Of a DNA stretch of 7,492 bases, positions 1 to 5,619 are shown piece after piece (within the stretch, counting starts at the first letter, position 1; the number at the start of each line of letters is the position of its first letter). The position numbers and the translations under genes are program-made. The notes below the pieces were generated by a model that had not been told where the DNA came from, made no database searches, and saw only the letters and a program-made list of their open reading frames with translations. Source of the stretch: an uncultured Clostridia bacterium. GTDB lineage: Bacteria; Bacillota; Clostridia; Monoglobales; Monoglobaceae. The stretch is from the NCBI GenBank assembly GCA_945878965.1, contig CAMCUJ010000066.1, forward strand, positions 1 through 7,492, given 5' to 3'.

Positions 1-79
1 TACCTATTAGACGATTAAGCCATGCCATACCTAAAACTTCATTTTGAAAGAAGTCCCAAGATATCTTTAATACTTCCAT
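1..79 (-). CDS. Putative COG0701-type permease, N-terminal 26 codons only
   Basis: Only the first 26 codons are in the window; the gene runs off its left edge. The start codon (77-79) is preceded by a perfect AGGAGG (88-93) at 8 nt, so the start is well supported. The peptide begins MEVLKISWDFFQNEVLGMAW and continues to LNRLIG without a stop. The FFQNxxLGMxWL pattern resembles, from memory, the start of clostridial permeases of the COG0701/DUF318 (ArsP/YraQ-like) family. These are multi-pass membrane proteins that often follow an ArsR regulator and are linked to export of metal(loid) or organoarsenical compounds. The position 90 bp downstream of arsR on the same strand, behind an ArsR-like operator, agrees with this. 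The family call is an inference from a short peptide; that a gene starts here is much firmer. Confidence 0.6.
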   Translation of the reverse strand, partial: MEVLKISWDFFQNEVLGMAWLNRLIG

Positions 80-103
80 ATCAAAAACCTCCTAAACATA
101 AAT

Positions 104-123
104 ATATCGAAATATATCTATAT
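104..123. promoter_or_regulatory. Third ArsR-type operator-like site, ahead of the permease gene
   Basis: The plus strand reads ATATCGA-AATATA-TCTATAT, a 7-6-7 inverted repeat with 6 of 7 positions paired. It matches the arm sequence and spacing of the two sites at the arsR promoter. It lies between the arsR stop codon and the permease ribosome binding site. I see no convincing -35/-10 pair beside it, so it could control a weak internal promoter, act as a roadblock, or be a chance match in AT-rich DNA. Confidence 0.45.
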
Positions 124-137
124 ATTCTATTTTATTT

Positions 138-168
138 AAAGCCATCTGCATACAACGACAATGGCTTT
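138..168 (-). other. Hairpin in the arsR-permease junction
   Basis: AAAGCCAT and ATGGCTTT form a perfect 8-bp stem around a 15-nt loop, starting two bases past the arsR stop codon. On the minus-strand transcript it is followed by AAATAAAAT rather than a U tract, so it is not a canonical intrinsic terminator. It could stabilise the arsR mRNA 3' end, serve as a processing site, or slow transcription between arsR and the permease. Confidence 0.4.
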
Positions 169-169
169 A

Positions 170-478
170 TTATTCGCAGCATTTATCTGTACAAATATCG
201 TTTTCTTCTGTAATTTCTTTAAGCAATTTCAACGCTGTATTTCTTCCGTCCATTGAAATCTTATAATGCATCCATTTCCCCTCTTTACGCCCTTCAACAA
301 TTCCCGAATCGCAAAGAATTTTCATATGATGTGAGAGCGTAGGCTGTGTAACATTCAATTCCTCAAGGAGCTTACATCCGCATTTCTCACCTGTCTTAAG
401 CATTTCAAGTATTCTTATTCTGTTTTCATCACAAAAAGCCTTAAAAATTTCTGCTGTTTCTGTATATCTGTTTTTCAT
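170..478 (-). CDS. arsR: ArsR/SmtB-family metal(loid)-responsive transcriptional repressor
   Basis: The 102-residue length is usual for ArsR/SmtB repressors, which are winged-helix dimers that leave DNA when they bind metal(loid) or thiol-reactive ligands. The fold is clear: an N-terminal helix (EIFKAFCDENRIRIL, 10-24), a recognition helix around TQPTLSHHMKIL (44-55), and a wing around VEGRKEGKWMHYKI (61-74). Seven cysteines are visible: C16, C33, C35, C56, C96, C100 and C101. C33-G-C35 sits where the CVC of classical arsenic-sensing ArsR lies, but the third cysteine of that site is replaced by L38. The C-terminal CxxxCC offers another thiolate cluster. The start is preceded by GGGAG at a normal distance. 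The gene has its own sigma-A promoter with two operator copies, which points to autoregulation. The likely target is the permease just downstream. The family is certain; the ligand (arsenite, antimonite, another metal or an organoarsenical) is not determined. Confidence 0.92.
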   Translation of the reverse strand: MKNRYTETAEIFKAFCDENRIRILEMLKTGEKCGCKLLEELNVTQPTLSHHMKILCDSGIVEGRKEGKWMHYKISMDGRNTALKLLKEITEENDICTDKCCE

Positions 479-497
479 ATTTTACTCCCGACTCATC

Positions 498-517
498 ATA
501 TAGAAGTTTATCTATAT
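498..517. promoter_or_regulatory. ArsR operator A, over the arsR transcription start
   Basis: ATATAGA-AGTTTA-TCTATAT is a perfect 7-6-7 inverted repeat. It begins four bases downstream of the -10 box of the arsR promoter (as transcribed) and so covers the expected transcription start. Its size, symmetry and AT-rich arms fit ArsR/SmtB operators. Binding here would block initiation. Confidence 0.75.
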
Positions 518-521
518 ATTA

Positions 522-550
522 ATTATATACTACATATAGAAATTTGTCAA
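522..550 (-). promoter_or_regulatory. Sigma-A promoter of arsR
   Basis: On the minus strand a perfect -35 TTGACA (545-550) and a perfect -10 TATAAT (522-527) are separated by exactly 17 bases (528-544). This gives a 5' leader of about 35 nt before the arsR start codon at 476-478. The promoter is near ideal, as expected for a gene kept off by a strong repressor. Operator B overlaps the -35 box and operator A overlaps the start site. Confidence 0.9.
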
Positions 551-553
551 TAT
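534..553. promoter_or_regulatory. ArsR operator B, over the arsR -35 box
   Basis: ATATAGA-AATTTG-TCAATAT is a 7-6-7 inverted repeat with 6 of 7 positions paired. It shares its left arm exactly with operator A. The two site centres are 36 bp apart, on either side of the -10 box. It includes the whole -35 box, so a bound repressor would exclude RNA polymerase. Confidence 0.65.
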
Positions 554-579
554 GTTTTTAAATATTATGAACTAATCAT

Positions 580-1152
580 TTACTCATCTTTAATATTATC
601 CTCATAGAATTTCATAACAGTATTAAACTCATTTAAATCAATGCAATATTTATTTTCAGGGAAATTATTCTCAAGCTCTGAGCGAACGGTTTCGCTGTCA
701 GCCCATAAAAGCTCATCGATTTCGCTTTCCTGTGCCTTTAATTCATCAACGCTTATTTTATCACTTAAAATGAATACGTTATTGATTTCATTATTTATAA
801 AAACCTCATCATTATGAAATACATTTCTTTCATTAACGTGAAACTGAGTTATAAATATAAAATCCGAAAAATCCGCTTTAATATTAAGCTCCTCCGAAAG
901 CTCACGAACCGCCGCCGTGCTGATTTCCTCGCCTGCATCTATATGTCCGGTGCATGAGGCATCAAGACAGCCCGGATATGAATCCTTATCCATTGCTCTT
1001 TTCTGAAGCAAGACCTTTTTAACCCCGTCAAACCTGCGAATTATCCATATATGAACGCTTGCGTGTAAATCTCCGTCCTTATGAACGGCATTCCTCTCTT
1101 TCTTAATTCCGCTTTTACTGCCGTCCTCATTAAGTATATCAAAAAATTCCAT
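580..1152 (-). CDS. Nudix hydrolase, IPP-isomerase-like group
   Basis: A 190-residue Nudix protein. The Nudix box is complete at residues 69-91: G69, then E75, then REL-S-EE (R83, E84, E87, E88), matching Gx5Ex7REUxEExGU except that the late glycine is N90. The glutamates bind the divalent metal that assists attack on a nucleoside or isoprenoid diphosphate. The stretch LHASVHIWII (29-38) ahead of LLQKRA (48-53) is the arrangement seen in the isopentenyl-diphosphate-isomerase-like subgroup, often annotated as such without biochemical proof. The substrate cannot be read from the sequence. AAAGGA lies 8 nt before the ATG. It follows the epimerase gene after a 133-bp gap with an inverted repeat, and precedes arsR by about 100 bp, so it may be a separate unit. 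No terminator follows its stop codon. Confidence 0.9.
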   Translation of the reverse strand: MEFFDILNEDGSKSGIKKERNAVHKDGDLHASVHIWIIRRFDGVKKVLLQKRAMDKDSYPGCLDASCTGHIDAGEEISTAAVRELSEELNIKADFSDFIFITQFHVNERNVFHNDEVFINNEINNVFILSDKISVDELKAQESEIDELLWADSETVRSELENNFPENKYCIDLNEFNTVMKFYEDNIKDE

Positions 1153-1195
1153 TCAAATCATCCTTTCTGACAGTTTGGAGTATACAACAATGATT

Positions 1196-1226
1196 AGGGT
1201 CAAGAAACAGAACGTCCCTTGACCCT
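1196..1226. repeat. Inverted repeat, possible dispersed palindromic element
   Basis: AGGGTCAAG (1196-1204) and CTTGACCCT (1218-1226) form a perfect 9-bp stem around a 13-nt loop containing AGAACGTCCC. It lies between the epimerase stop codon and the Nudix gene. No U tract follows on either strand, so it is not a standard terminator. The loop text recalls the AGAACCGTCCC-type palindromic repeats that I remember as scattered in clostridial genomes. That link is from memory and untested. Confidence 0.5.
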
Positions 1227-1285
1227 ACCCGCTGCCACACTATCATTTTTAGCTGTTACAATCGTACATATTGAGTATTATCCGA

Positions 1286-2410
1286 TTAAGCATTGAAAAA
1301 GCTTAGGATTGCTTCCACAATTCGCTTAGATGCAAGACCGTCACCGTAAGGATTAACCGCTTTAGCCATTTTTTCGTACTCTGTCTTATCCGTAATAAGC
1401 TGAGATGCAAGCTCGACTATTGCATTCTCGTCAACACCTGCAACCTTAACTGTTCCTGCTTCAACAGCCTCCGGACGTTCGGTTTCATTTCTTAGCACCA
1501 AGACCGGCTTTCCAAGCGACGGAGCCTCCTCCTGAAGTCCGCCCGAATCGGTCATTACCATATAACCCCTCTTAATTGCATTGTGAAGCTCGTCCGCATT
1601 AACGGGGTCTATAAGCTTAATTCTGTCATGTCCGCCTAAAATATCAAAAGCCACCTCACGAACTGCCGGATTTAAATGAACCGGATATACTACTTCGACA
1701 TCGTCAAATCTCTCTACTATAGTGCGAACTGCACGGCAGATATTTTTAAGCGGCTCACCTAAGTTTTCTCTTCTGTGTGCAGTCATCACTATTACCTTTT
1801 TACTATCCCAATCCATTGCCTTAAGTACTTCATCCTTGAACTTATAATCATCTCTAACTGTAGTCTTAAGTGCGTCAATTACAGTATTTCCTGTAATGTA
1901 TATGTCCTTTTCCGCTATATTCTCCTTAAGAAGATTATTCTTATTCTTAACAGTCGGAGAAAAATGTATATCAGCTATAGCACCTGTAAGACGTCTGTTC
2001 ATTTCCTCAGGGTATGGTGAATATTTATCATAGGTTCTTAGTCCTGCCTCAACATGACCGACCTTTATTTGGTTATAAAATGCCGCAAGGCTTCCTACAA
2101 ATGTAGTAGATGTGTCACCGTGAACCAAAACTATATCCGGTTTCGCCTCTTTCATAACCTCATCAAGACCCTCAAGAGCTCTTGTTGTAATTCCGATAAG
2201 CGTCTGTCTGTCCTTCATAATATTAAGGTCATAATCCGGCTTTATATCAAATATCTCAAGAACCTGATCAAGCATCTGTCTATGCTGTGCCGTCACGCAT
2301 ACGATTGATTCTATCTTGTCCGAATTTGCTTCAAGCTCCTTTACAAGCGGCGCCATCTTTATAGCCTCCGGTCTTGTTCCGAATATTGTCATAACTTTTA
2401 TTTTGCTCAT
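1286..2410 (-). CDS. wecB: UDP-N-acetylglucosamine 2-epimerase (non-hydrolysing)
   Basis: This cytoplasmic enzyme interconverts UDP-GlcNAc and UDP-ManNAc, giving ManNAc for linkage units of teichoic acids and for other surface glycans. In Bacillus the equivalent gene is called mnaA. At 374 residues it has the family's usual length. The motifs appear in order: GTRPEAIKMAPL (11-22), AQHRQMLD (41-48), HGDTSTTF (97-104, with catalytic-type D99), GHVEAGLRT (118-126, E121), YPEEMNRR (133-140), TAHRREN (210-216, H212), and the nucleotide-binding segment TDSGGLQEEAPSLGKPVLV (287-305). Nothing is missing. AAGGA lies 6 nt before the ATG. It lies downstream of the tagO-like gene on the same strand, separated by the GNAT/unknown-protein cassette, which supports a joint role in wall polysaccharide synthesis. 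I saw no convincing promoter in the 99 bp upstream. Confidence 0.95.
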   Translation of the reverse strand: MSKIKVMTIFGTRPEAIKMAPLVKELEANSDKIESIVCVTAQHRQMLDQVLEIFDIKPDYDLNIMKDRQTLIGITTRALEGLDEVMKEAKPDIVLVHGDTSTTFVGSLAAFYNQIKVGHVEAGLRTYDKYSPYPEEMNRRLTGAIADIHFSPTVKNKNNLLKENIAEKDIYITGNTVIDALKTTVRDDYKFKDEVLKAMDWDSKKVIVMTAHRRENLGEPLKNICRAVRTIVERFDDVEVVYPVHLNPAVREVAFDILGGHDRIKLIDPVNADELHNAIKRGYMVMTDSGGLQEEAPSLGKPVLVLRNETERPEAVEAGTVKVAGVDENAIVELASQLITDKTEYEKMAKAVNPYGDGLASKRIVEAILSFFNA

Positions 2411-2509
2411 TCTTTATCCTTCCCCCTCTTTTTATCCTAAAGCTCGTATTTTTTAAACTTTGTTATCCTTGTATGATAATGAACAATTACAACAAATTGG
2501 AAGTTAGCA

Positions 2510-2797
2510 TTAGTATTTTGTAGTAAACATTTCATAAAAATCAAGTTCTTCGTCATATGATGTTTCTTTATCAATAAATTCCTGTAAGTCTTTTTTCATT
2601 GCATTATACAGTTCTTGATGATGATTGATATCCGAAAAAGTAGTATGTACCATTCCTCCATATACGCCACAGGTAATTGCATAGTATTGCTCGCATTTTT
2701 CCAAGGTTATTCTGCAGGTATTGTTATATTCTTCATCTGCGAGTATTGATCCATTTTCACTACCTGTTGCTCCTATTGTATCTAATTCTGTCCACAT
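2510..2797 (-). CDS. Conserved-looking small protein of unknown function (95 aa)
   Basis: I do not recognise a named family. The protein is acidic and has no signal peptide or membrane segment, so it is probably cytoplasmic. The N-terminal half (CRITLEKCEQYYAITCGVYG, 28-47) reads as a beta-rich core with three cysteines (C28, C35, C43). The C-terminal half (YNAMKKDLQEFIDKE, 64-78) reads as an amphipathic helix, followed by an acidic tail ending in FTTKY. That this is a real gene is supported by a strong GGAGGT (2804-2809) at 6 nt, sensible codon use and an uninterrupted frame. Its start overlaps, as TAATG, the stop of a short coding-like stretch upstream, suggesting it was once translationally coupled to another gene. 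Size and layout would suit an immunity- or antitoxin-like partner, but this is speculation. Confidence 0.75.
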   Translation of the reverse strand: MWTELDTIGATGSENGSILADEEYNNTCRITLEKCEQYYAITCGVYGGMVHTTFSDINHHQELYNAMKKDLQEFIDKETSYDEELDFYEMFTTKY

Positions 2798-2898
2798 TAT
2801 TTTACCTCCACAAATTCCGATTTATCTTTATCATATGCACCTCTGACATTATCCTGAATTTAGATTTTATGTTCTGTCAGCTCTGTAACAAACTCGAA
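2797..2898 (-). pseudogene. Possible C-terminal remnant of a lost gene between GNAT and the 95-aa protein
   Basis: Continuing in frame past the GNAT stop codon, the minus strand reads FEFVTELTEHKI, a stop (2860-2862), then a 20-codon tail ending SEFVEVK and a stop (2797-2799). The residue mix is charged and protein-like. The final TAA shares one base with the ATG of the next gene, the usual geometry of coupled genes. No start codon or full domain is present, so it cannot be a working gene as it stands. I read it as the end of a gene mostly deleted when the GNAT gene arrived. A chance open stretch is the alternative. Confidence 0.35.
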
Positions 2899-3303
2899 TT
2901 ATGTCCACAATGTAGTTATAAACATCGGACTCGCATCATCTGCTTTTTTAAATCCACAGGATTGATAAAAACCTATTTCATCATCATAAGCAACAATAAC
3001 AACTCGCAAATAATCTTTATATTTATCTTTCATTTTTTTTACAAGCTGTTTTCCTATGCCTAAATTTTGATAAGACGGATTAACCAGCAAATAGTGAATA
3101 TATGCAGTCATAATTCCATCATTCATAGCACATATGAGTCCAATAAGCTTATCGTTATCCCACGCTGTATATACAGTTTTAAAATTTTTCATAGCAACAA
3201 CCAATTTGTCGGGATAATGACCTGATGACCATTCAACCGATAAAAACAGCTCCTGCAATTCTTTTTTGCTGAAATCGTGTGTGTCCTTATATATGATTTT
3301 CAT
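2899..3303 (-). CDS. GNAT-family N-acetyltransferase
   Basis: A 134-residue single-domain GNAT enzyme, which would move an acetyl group from acetyl-CoA to an amine; the acceptor is unknown. The acetyl-CoA pyrophosphate loop is visible as YQNLGIGKQL (78-87, with the Q79-x-x-G82-x-G84 pattern) after strand HYLLVNP (70-76). The C-terminal FYQSCGFKK (112-120) is the usual motif B end of the fold. The N-terminal part carries SVEWSSGHYPDKL (22-34), a feature of a common small-GNAT subgroup in Firmicutes. AGAGGA lies 7 nt before the ATG. It sits 66 bp after the tagO-like gene with no terminator between, so it may be cotranscribed. Modification of a sugar intermediate is possible from context, but the subgroup is generic and nothing in the sequence shows it. 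Confidence 0.88.
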   Translation of the reverse strand: MKIIYKDTHDFSKKELQELFLSVEWSSGHYPDKLVVAMKNFKTVYTAWDNDKLIGLICAMNDGIMTAYIHYLLVNPSYQNLGIGKQLVKKMKDKYKDYLRVVIVAYDDEIGFYQSCGFKKADDASPMFITTLWT

Positions 3304-3369
3304 TATTAAGTCCTCTGAATTTCAATCTATTTTAATTAAGGCTCAAGGCTTACAAAGAACCGATTTTTA

Positions 3370-4488
3370 TTATTTATCACTCTCAGAACTGCTTTCAATC
3401 TTTTTTAATTCGTACTCCGAATTTGATTCGGAATCCAATCCTTCATTATTCTTAACTTTACTATCCATAACAACTGCCGAAACAAGAATTATTCCAAGCA
3501 CCGCTAAAATAAGAATAAGTCCGCGCATTGCACCCCTTAATGACATTACAACCGCTGTCATACATAGAACCGCTGTCATTGTATAAAGTATCAATACAGT
3601 CTGTCTTTGAGAAAATCCCATATCAAGAAGTCTGTGATGAAGATGTCCTCTGTCCGGAGCCATAATAGGCTTGCCTGTGAGCGCACGTCTTATAATTGCA
3701 AATAATGTATCAAATATCGGAAGTCCGAGTATTAAAAGCGGCACTGCAAACGAAATAAGCGCATACATTTTAAGAAGTCCGAGTACCGATATACACGCAA
3801 GTATATATCCTAAAAATGTTGAACCTGTATCTCCCATAAATATCTTTGCCGGATTAAAGTTATACGGCAAAAATCCAAAGCCGGCACCGGCAACCGCCGC
3901 AGTAAGAACCGCAACATTCGGATTCTGCGAAATAAGCATAAGCGCAAGCACTGTCATTGACGAAATCGACGAAACACCAACCGCAAGTCCGTCAAGTCCG
4001 TCTATGAGATTTACTGCATTTGTAACACCGATTATCCAAATCATAGTAAGCGGTATAGACGCCCAGCCTAAATTTATATATGGCGTTCCTATCCACGTTG
4101 CAAGCGGATTTGCTACATTTTCAATCCTTACTCCGAAATATACCACTATTCCCGCAACGAGAATCTGAAACAGTAATTTTACCTTTGCATTAAGCTCGAC
4201 TATATCGTCAATAACTCCGACTGTAACTATTATAACTGCTCCAATCAGAATTCCCATAACTTCACGTTCCATAACCGCAAAGCACATAACACTGATTATA
4301 AATCCGTAAAAAATCGCAAGACCGCCTATTCTCGGAATAGGCTTTTTATGAACTCGTCTGCTGTCTTTCGGAACATCTATTGCATTAATCTTCGGTGCAA
4401 GTGCAATTACCATCGGTGTTGCAGAGAACGAAATCAAAAATGCAACTATAAGTGCTAAAAACACAAAAATATTATTATCTATAGCCAT
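3370..4488 (-). CDS. tagO: Polyprenyl-phosphate GlcNAc-1-phosphate transferase (TagO/WecA type)
   Basis: An integral membrane enzyme of the MraY/WecA superfamily that moves GlcNAc-1-phosphate from UDP-GlcNAc to undecaprenyl phosphate, the first step of wall teichoic acid and related glycans. At 372 residues with about ten hydrophobic segments it has the usual size. Diagnostic motifs are the aspartate pair VIDDIVEL (92-99), NAVNLIDGLDGLA (157-169), FMGDTGSTFLG (217-227) and the cytoplasmic loop DRGHLHHRLLDMG (279-291), whose HLHH separates the WecA/TagO group from MraY. After the last membrane segment (ends near 341) comes a polar, serine- and glutamate-rich tail of about 30 residues. The ribosome binding site is weak (AAAAGG about 11 nt upstream), but the first membrane segment begins at residue 7, so a later start is unlikely. 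It lies 66 bp after trpS with no terminator. The 2-epimerase downstream supports the surface-polymer role. Confidence 0.92.
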   Translation of the reverse strand: MAIDNNIFVFLALIVAFLISFSATPMVIALAPKINAIDVPKDSRRVHKKPIPRIGGLAIFYGFIISVMCFAVMEREVMGILIGAVIIVTVGVIDDIVELNAKVKLLFQILVAGIVVYFGVRIENVANPLATWIGTPYINLGWASIPLTMIWIIGVTNAVNLIDGLDGLAVGVSSISSMTVLALMLISQNPNVAVLTAAVAGAGFGFLPYNFNPAKIFMGDTGSTFLGYILACISVLGLLKMYALISFAVPLLILGLPIFDTLFAIIRRALTGKPIMAPDRGHLHHRLLDMGFSQRQTVLILYTMTAVLCMTAVVMSLRGAMRGLILILAVLGIILVSAVVMDSKVKNNEGLDSESNSEYELKKIESSSESDK

Positions 4489-4554
4489 ATATAACCATGC
4501 CTTTTCTAATTATTTTTTCATTTGTATAACTGAATTTAAGATATACATTGCTTA

Positions 4555-5577
4555 TTACGGCTGAACAAAGCCAACCTTTCTGTACACCTTTGAAAGAGTT
4601 TTATTCGCAACATAAGAGGCACGAGCCGCACTTTCCTTATAAACCTCTTCAAGATAATCCTTATTCTTCATAAGGTCATTATAACGCTCCTGAATAGGCT
4701 TCAAGGTATATGCAACCGCCTCAGCTACCGCTGCTTTAAAATCTCCGTAACCCTTACCCTCAAATTCAAGCTCTATTTCATCAAAGCTCTTATTTGTAGC
4801 TGCGGAATAGATGCTCATAAGATTCATAACGCCATCCTTACCCTCTCCTCGCTTTACACAAGCCTCAGAATCGGTAACTGCACGTTTTATCTTCTTAACC
4901 GCCTTATCAATCGGGTCAAGAAGTAAAATATATGAATTTTCATTAGGGTCGGATTTTGACATCTTTTGAGTCGGATCCTGAAGACTCATTATTCTTGCTC
5001 CAACCTTTGGAGTATAAGCCTCGGGAATTTTAAATGTTTCGCTGTAAAGATTATTAAATCTGTTAGCAAGGTCACGTGTAAGCTCAAGATGCTGTCTTTG
5101 ATCCTCTCCCACCGGCACTAAATCCGCCTGATAAAGCAGAATATCTGCCGCCATAAGCGACGGATATGTAAACAGACCTGCATTTATATTATTTTCATGC
5201 TTTCTTGATTTATCCTTAAACTGGGTCATACGTGAAAGCTCACCCATATACGTATTACAGGTTAAAACCCATGAAAGCTGAAGATGCGCCGGAATATGCG
5301 ACTGAAAGAATATAGGATCTTTCTTCGGGTCAAGACCGCATGCTATGAAAAGTGCAAGTAAATCCATAGTATTCTTTCTTAAATTCTTAGGTTCTTGTCT
5401 TACTGTTATTGAATGAAGGTCGGCTATCATATAAAAGCTTTCATAAAGACCTTCTTCCTGAAGCTCTACAAAATTGCGAAGCGCTCCAACGTAATTTCCG
5501 AGAGTAAGAGCACCCGACGGCTGTATTCCGCTGAGAATTCTCTTTTTCTCAGTATTATTGTTTATATTTTCAGTCAT
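4555..5577 (-). CDS. trpS: Tryptophanyl-tRNA synthetase
   Basis: A cytoplasmic class Ic synthetase that charges tRNA-Trp with tryptophan using ATP. At 340 residues it is at the upper end of the usual bacterial length, helped by a 13-residue polar N-terminal extension before ILSGIQPSG (14-22). The HIGH-equivalent is TLGN (25-28) after PSG, and the KMSKS loop is intact (205-209). VPVGEDQRQHLELTRDLA (154-171) is the conserved family segment holding the GxDQ motif, and SHIPAHLQLSWVL (93-105) is also typical. AAAGG lies 9 nt before the ATG. The gene starts only 42 bp after the aminotransferase stop codon, so the two are probably cotranscribed. No T-box leader fits into that gap, unlike many Firmicute trpS genes. 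Confidence 0.97.
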   Translation of the reverse strand: MTENINNNTEKKRILSGIQPSGALTLGNYVGALRNFVELQEEGLYESFYMIADLHSITVRQEPKNLRKNTMDLLALFIACGLDPKKDPIFFQSHIPAHLQLSWVLTCNTYMGELSRMTQFKDKSRKHENNINAGLFTYPSLMAADILLYQADLVPVGEDQRQHLELTRDLANRFNNLYSETFKIPEAYTPKVGARIMSLQDPTQKMSKSDPNENSYILLLDPIDKAVKKIKRAVTDSEACVKRGEGKDGVMNLMSIYSAATNKSFDEIELEFEGKGYGDFKAAVAEAVAYTLKPIQERYNDLMKNKDYLEEVYKESAARASYVANKTLSKVYRKVGFVQP

Positions 5578-5619
5578 TTAAACCAACCTTTCATAATCAC
5601 AAAATTAAATCAACTCTGA

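Noticed and set aside
1174..1195. Promoter for the Nudix gene based on TATACT with an upstream TTGACC
   Set aside because: TATACT is a fair -10 box, but the spacing to TTGACC is only 13 bases and no other good -35 box is at 16-18 bases.
1196..1226. Intrinsic terminator for the epimerase gene
   Set aside because: The stem is good, but no run of U follows on the minus-strand transcript.
2809..2854. Short leader ORF of 15 codons (starting MSEVHMIK) before the 95-residue protein
   Set aside because: It has only a weak AGGA-type site and ends inside the ribosome binding site of the next gene. The alternative frame, with a TAATG overlap, is the better explanation of this stretch.
2677..3063. Open frame of 128 codons on the plus strand
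   Set aside because: It lies antisense to the GNAT gene and the 95-residue protein, has an improbable F/I/L/C-rich composition, and lacks a ribosome binding site. It is a shadow frame.
3671..4168. Open frame of 165 codons on the plus strand
   Set aside because: It is antisense to the core of tagO, whose motifs are complete. The open frame follows from the codon use of the real gene.
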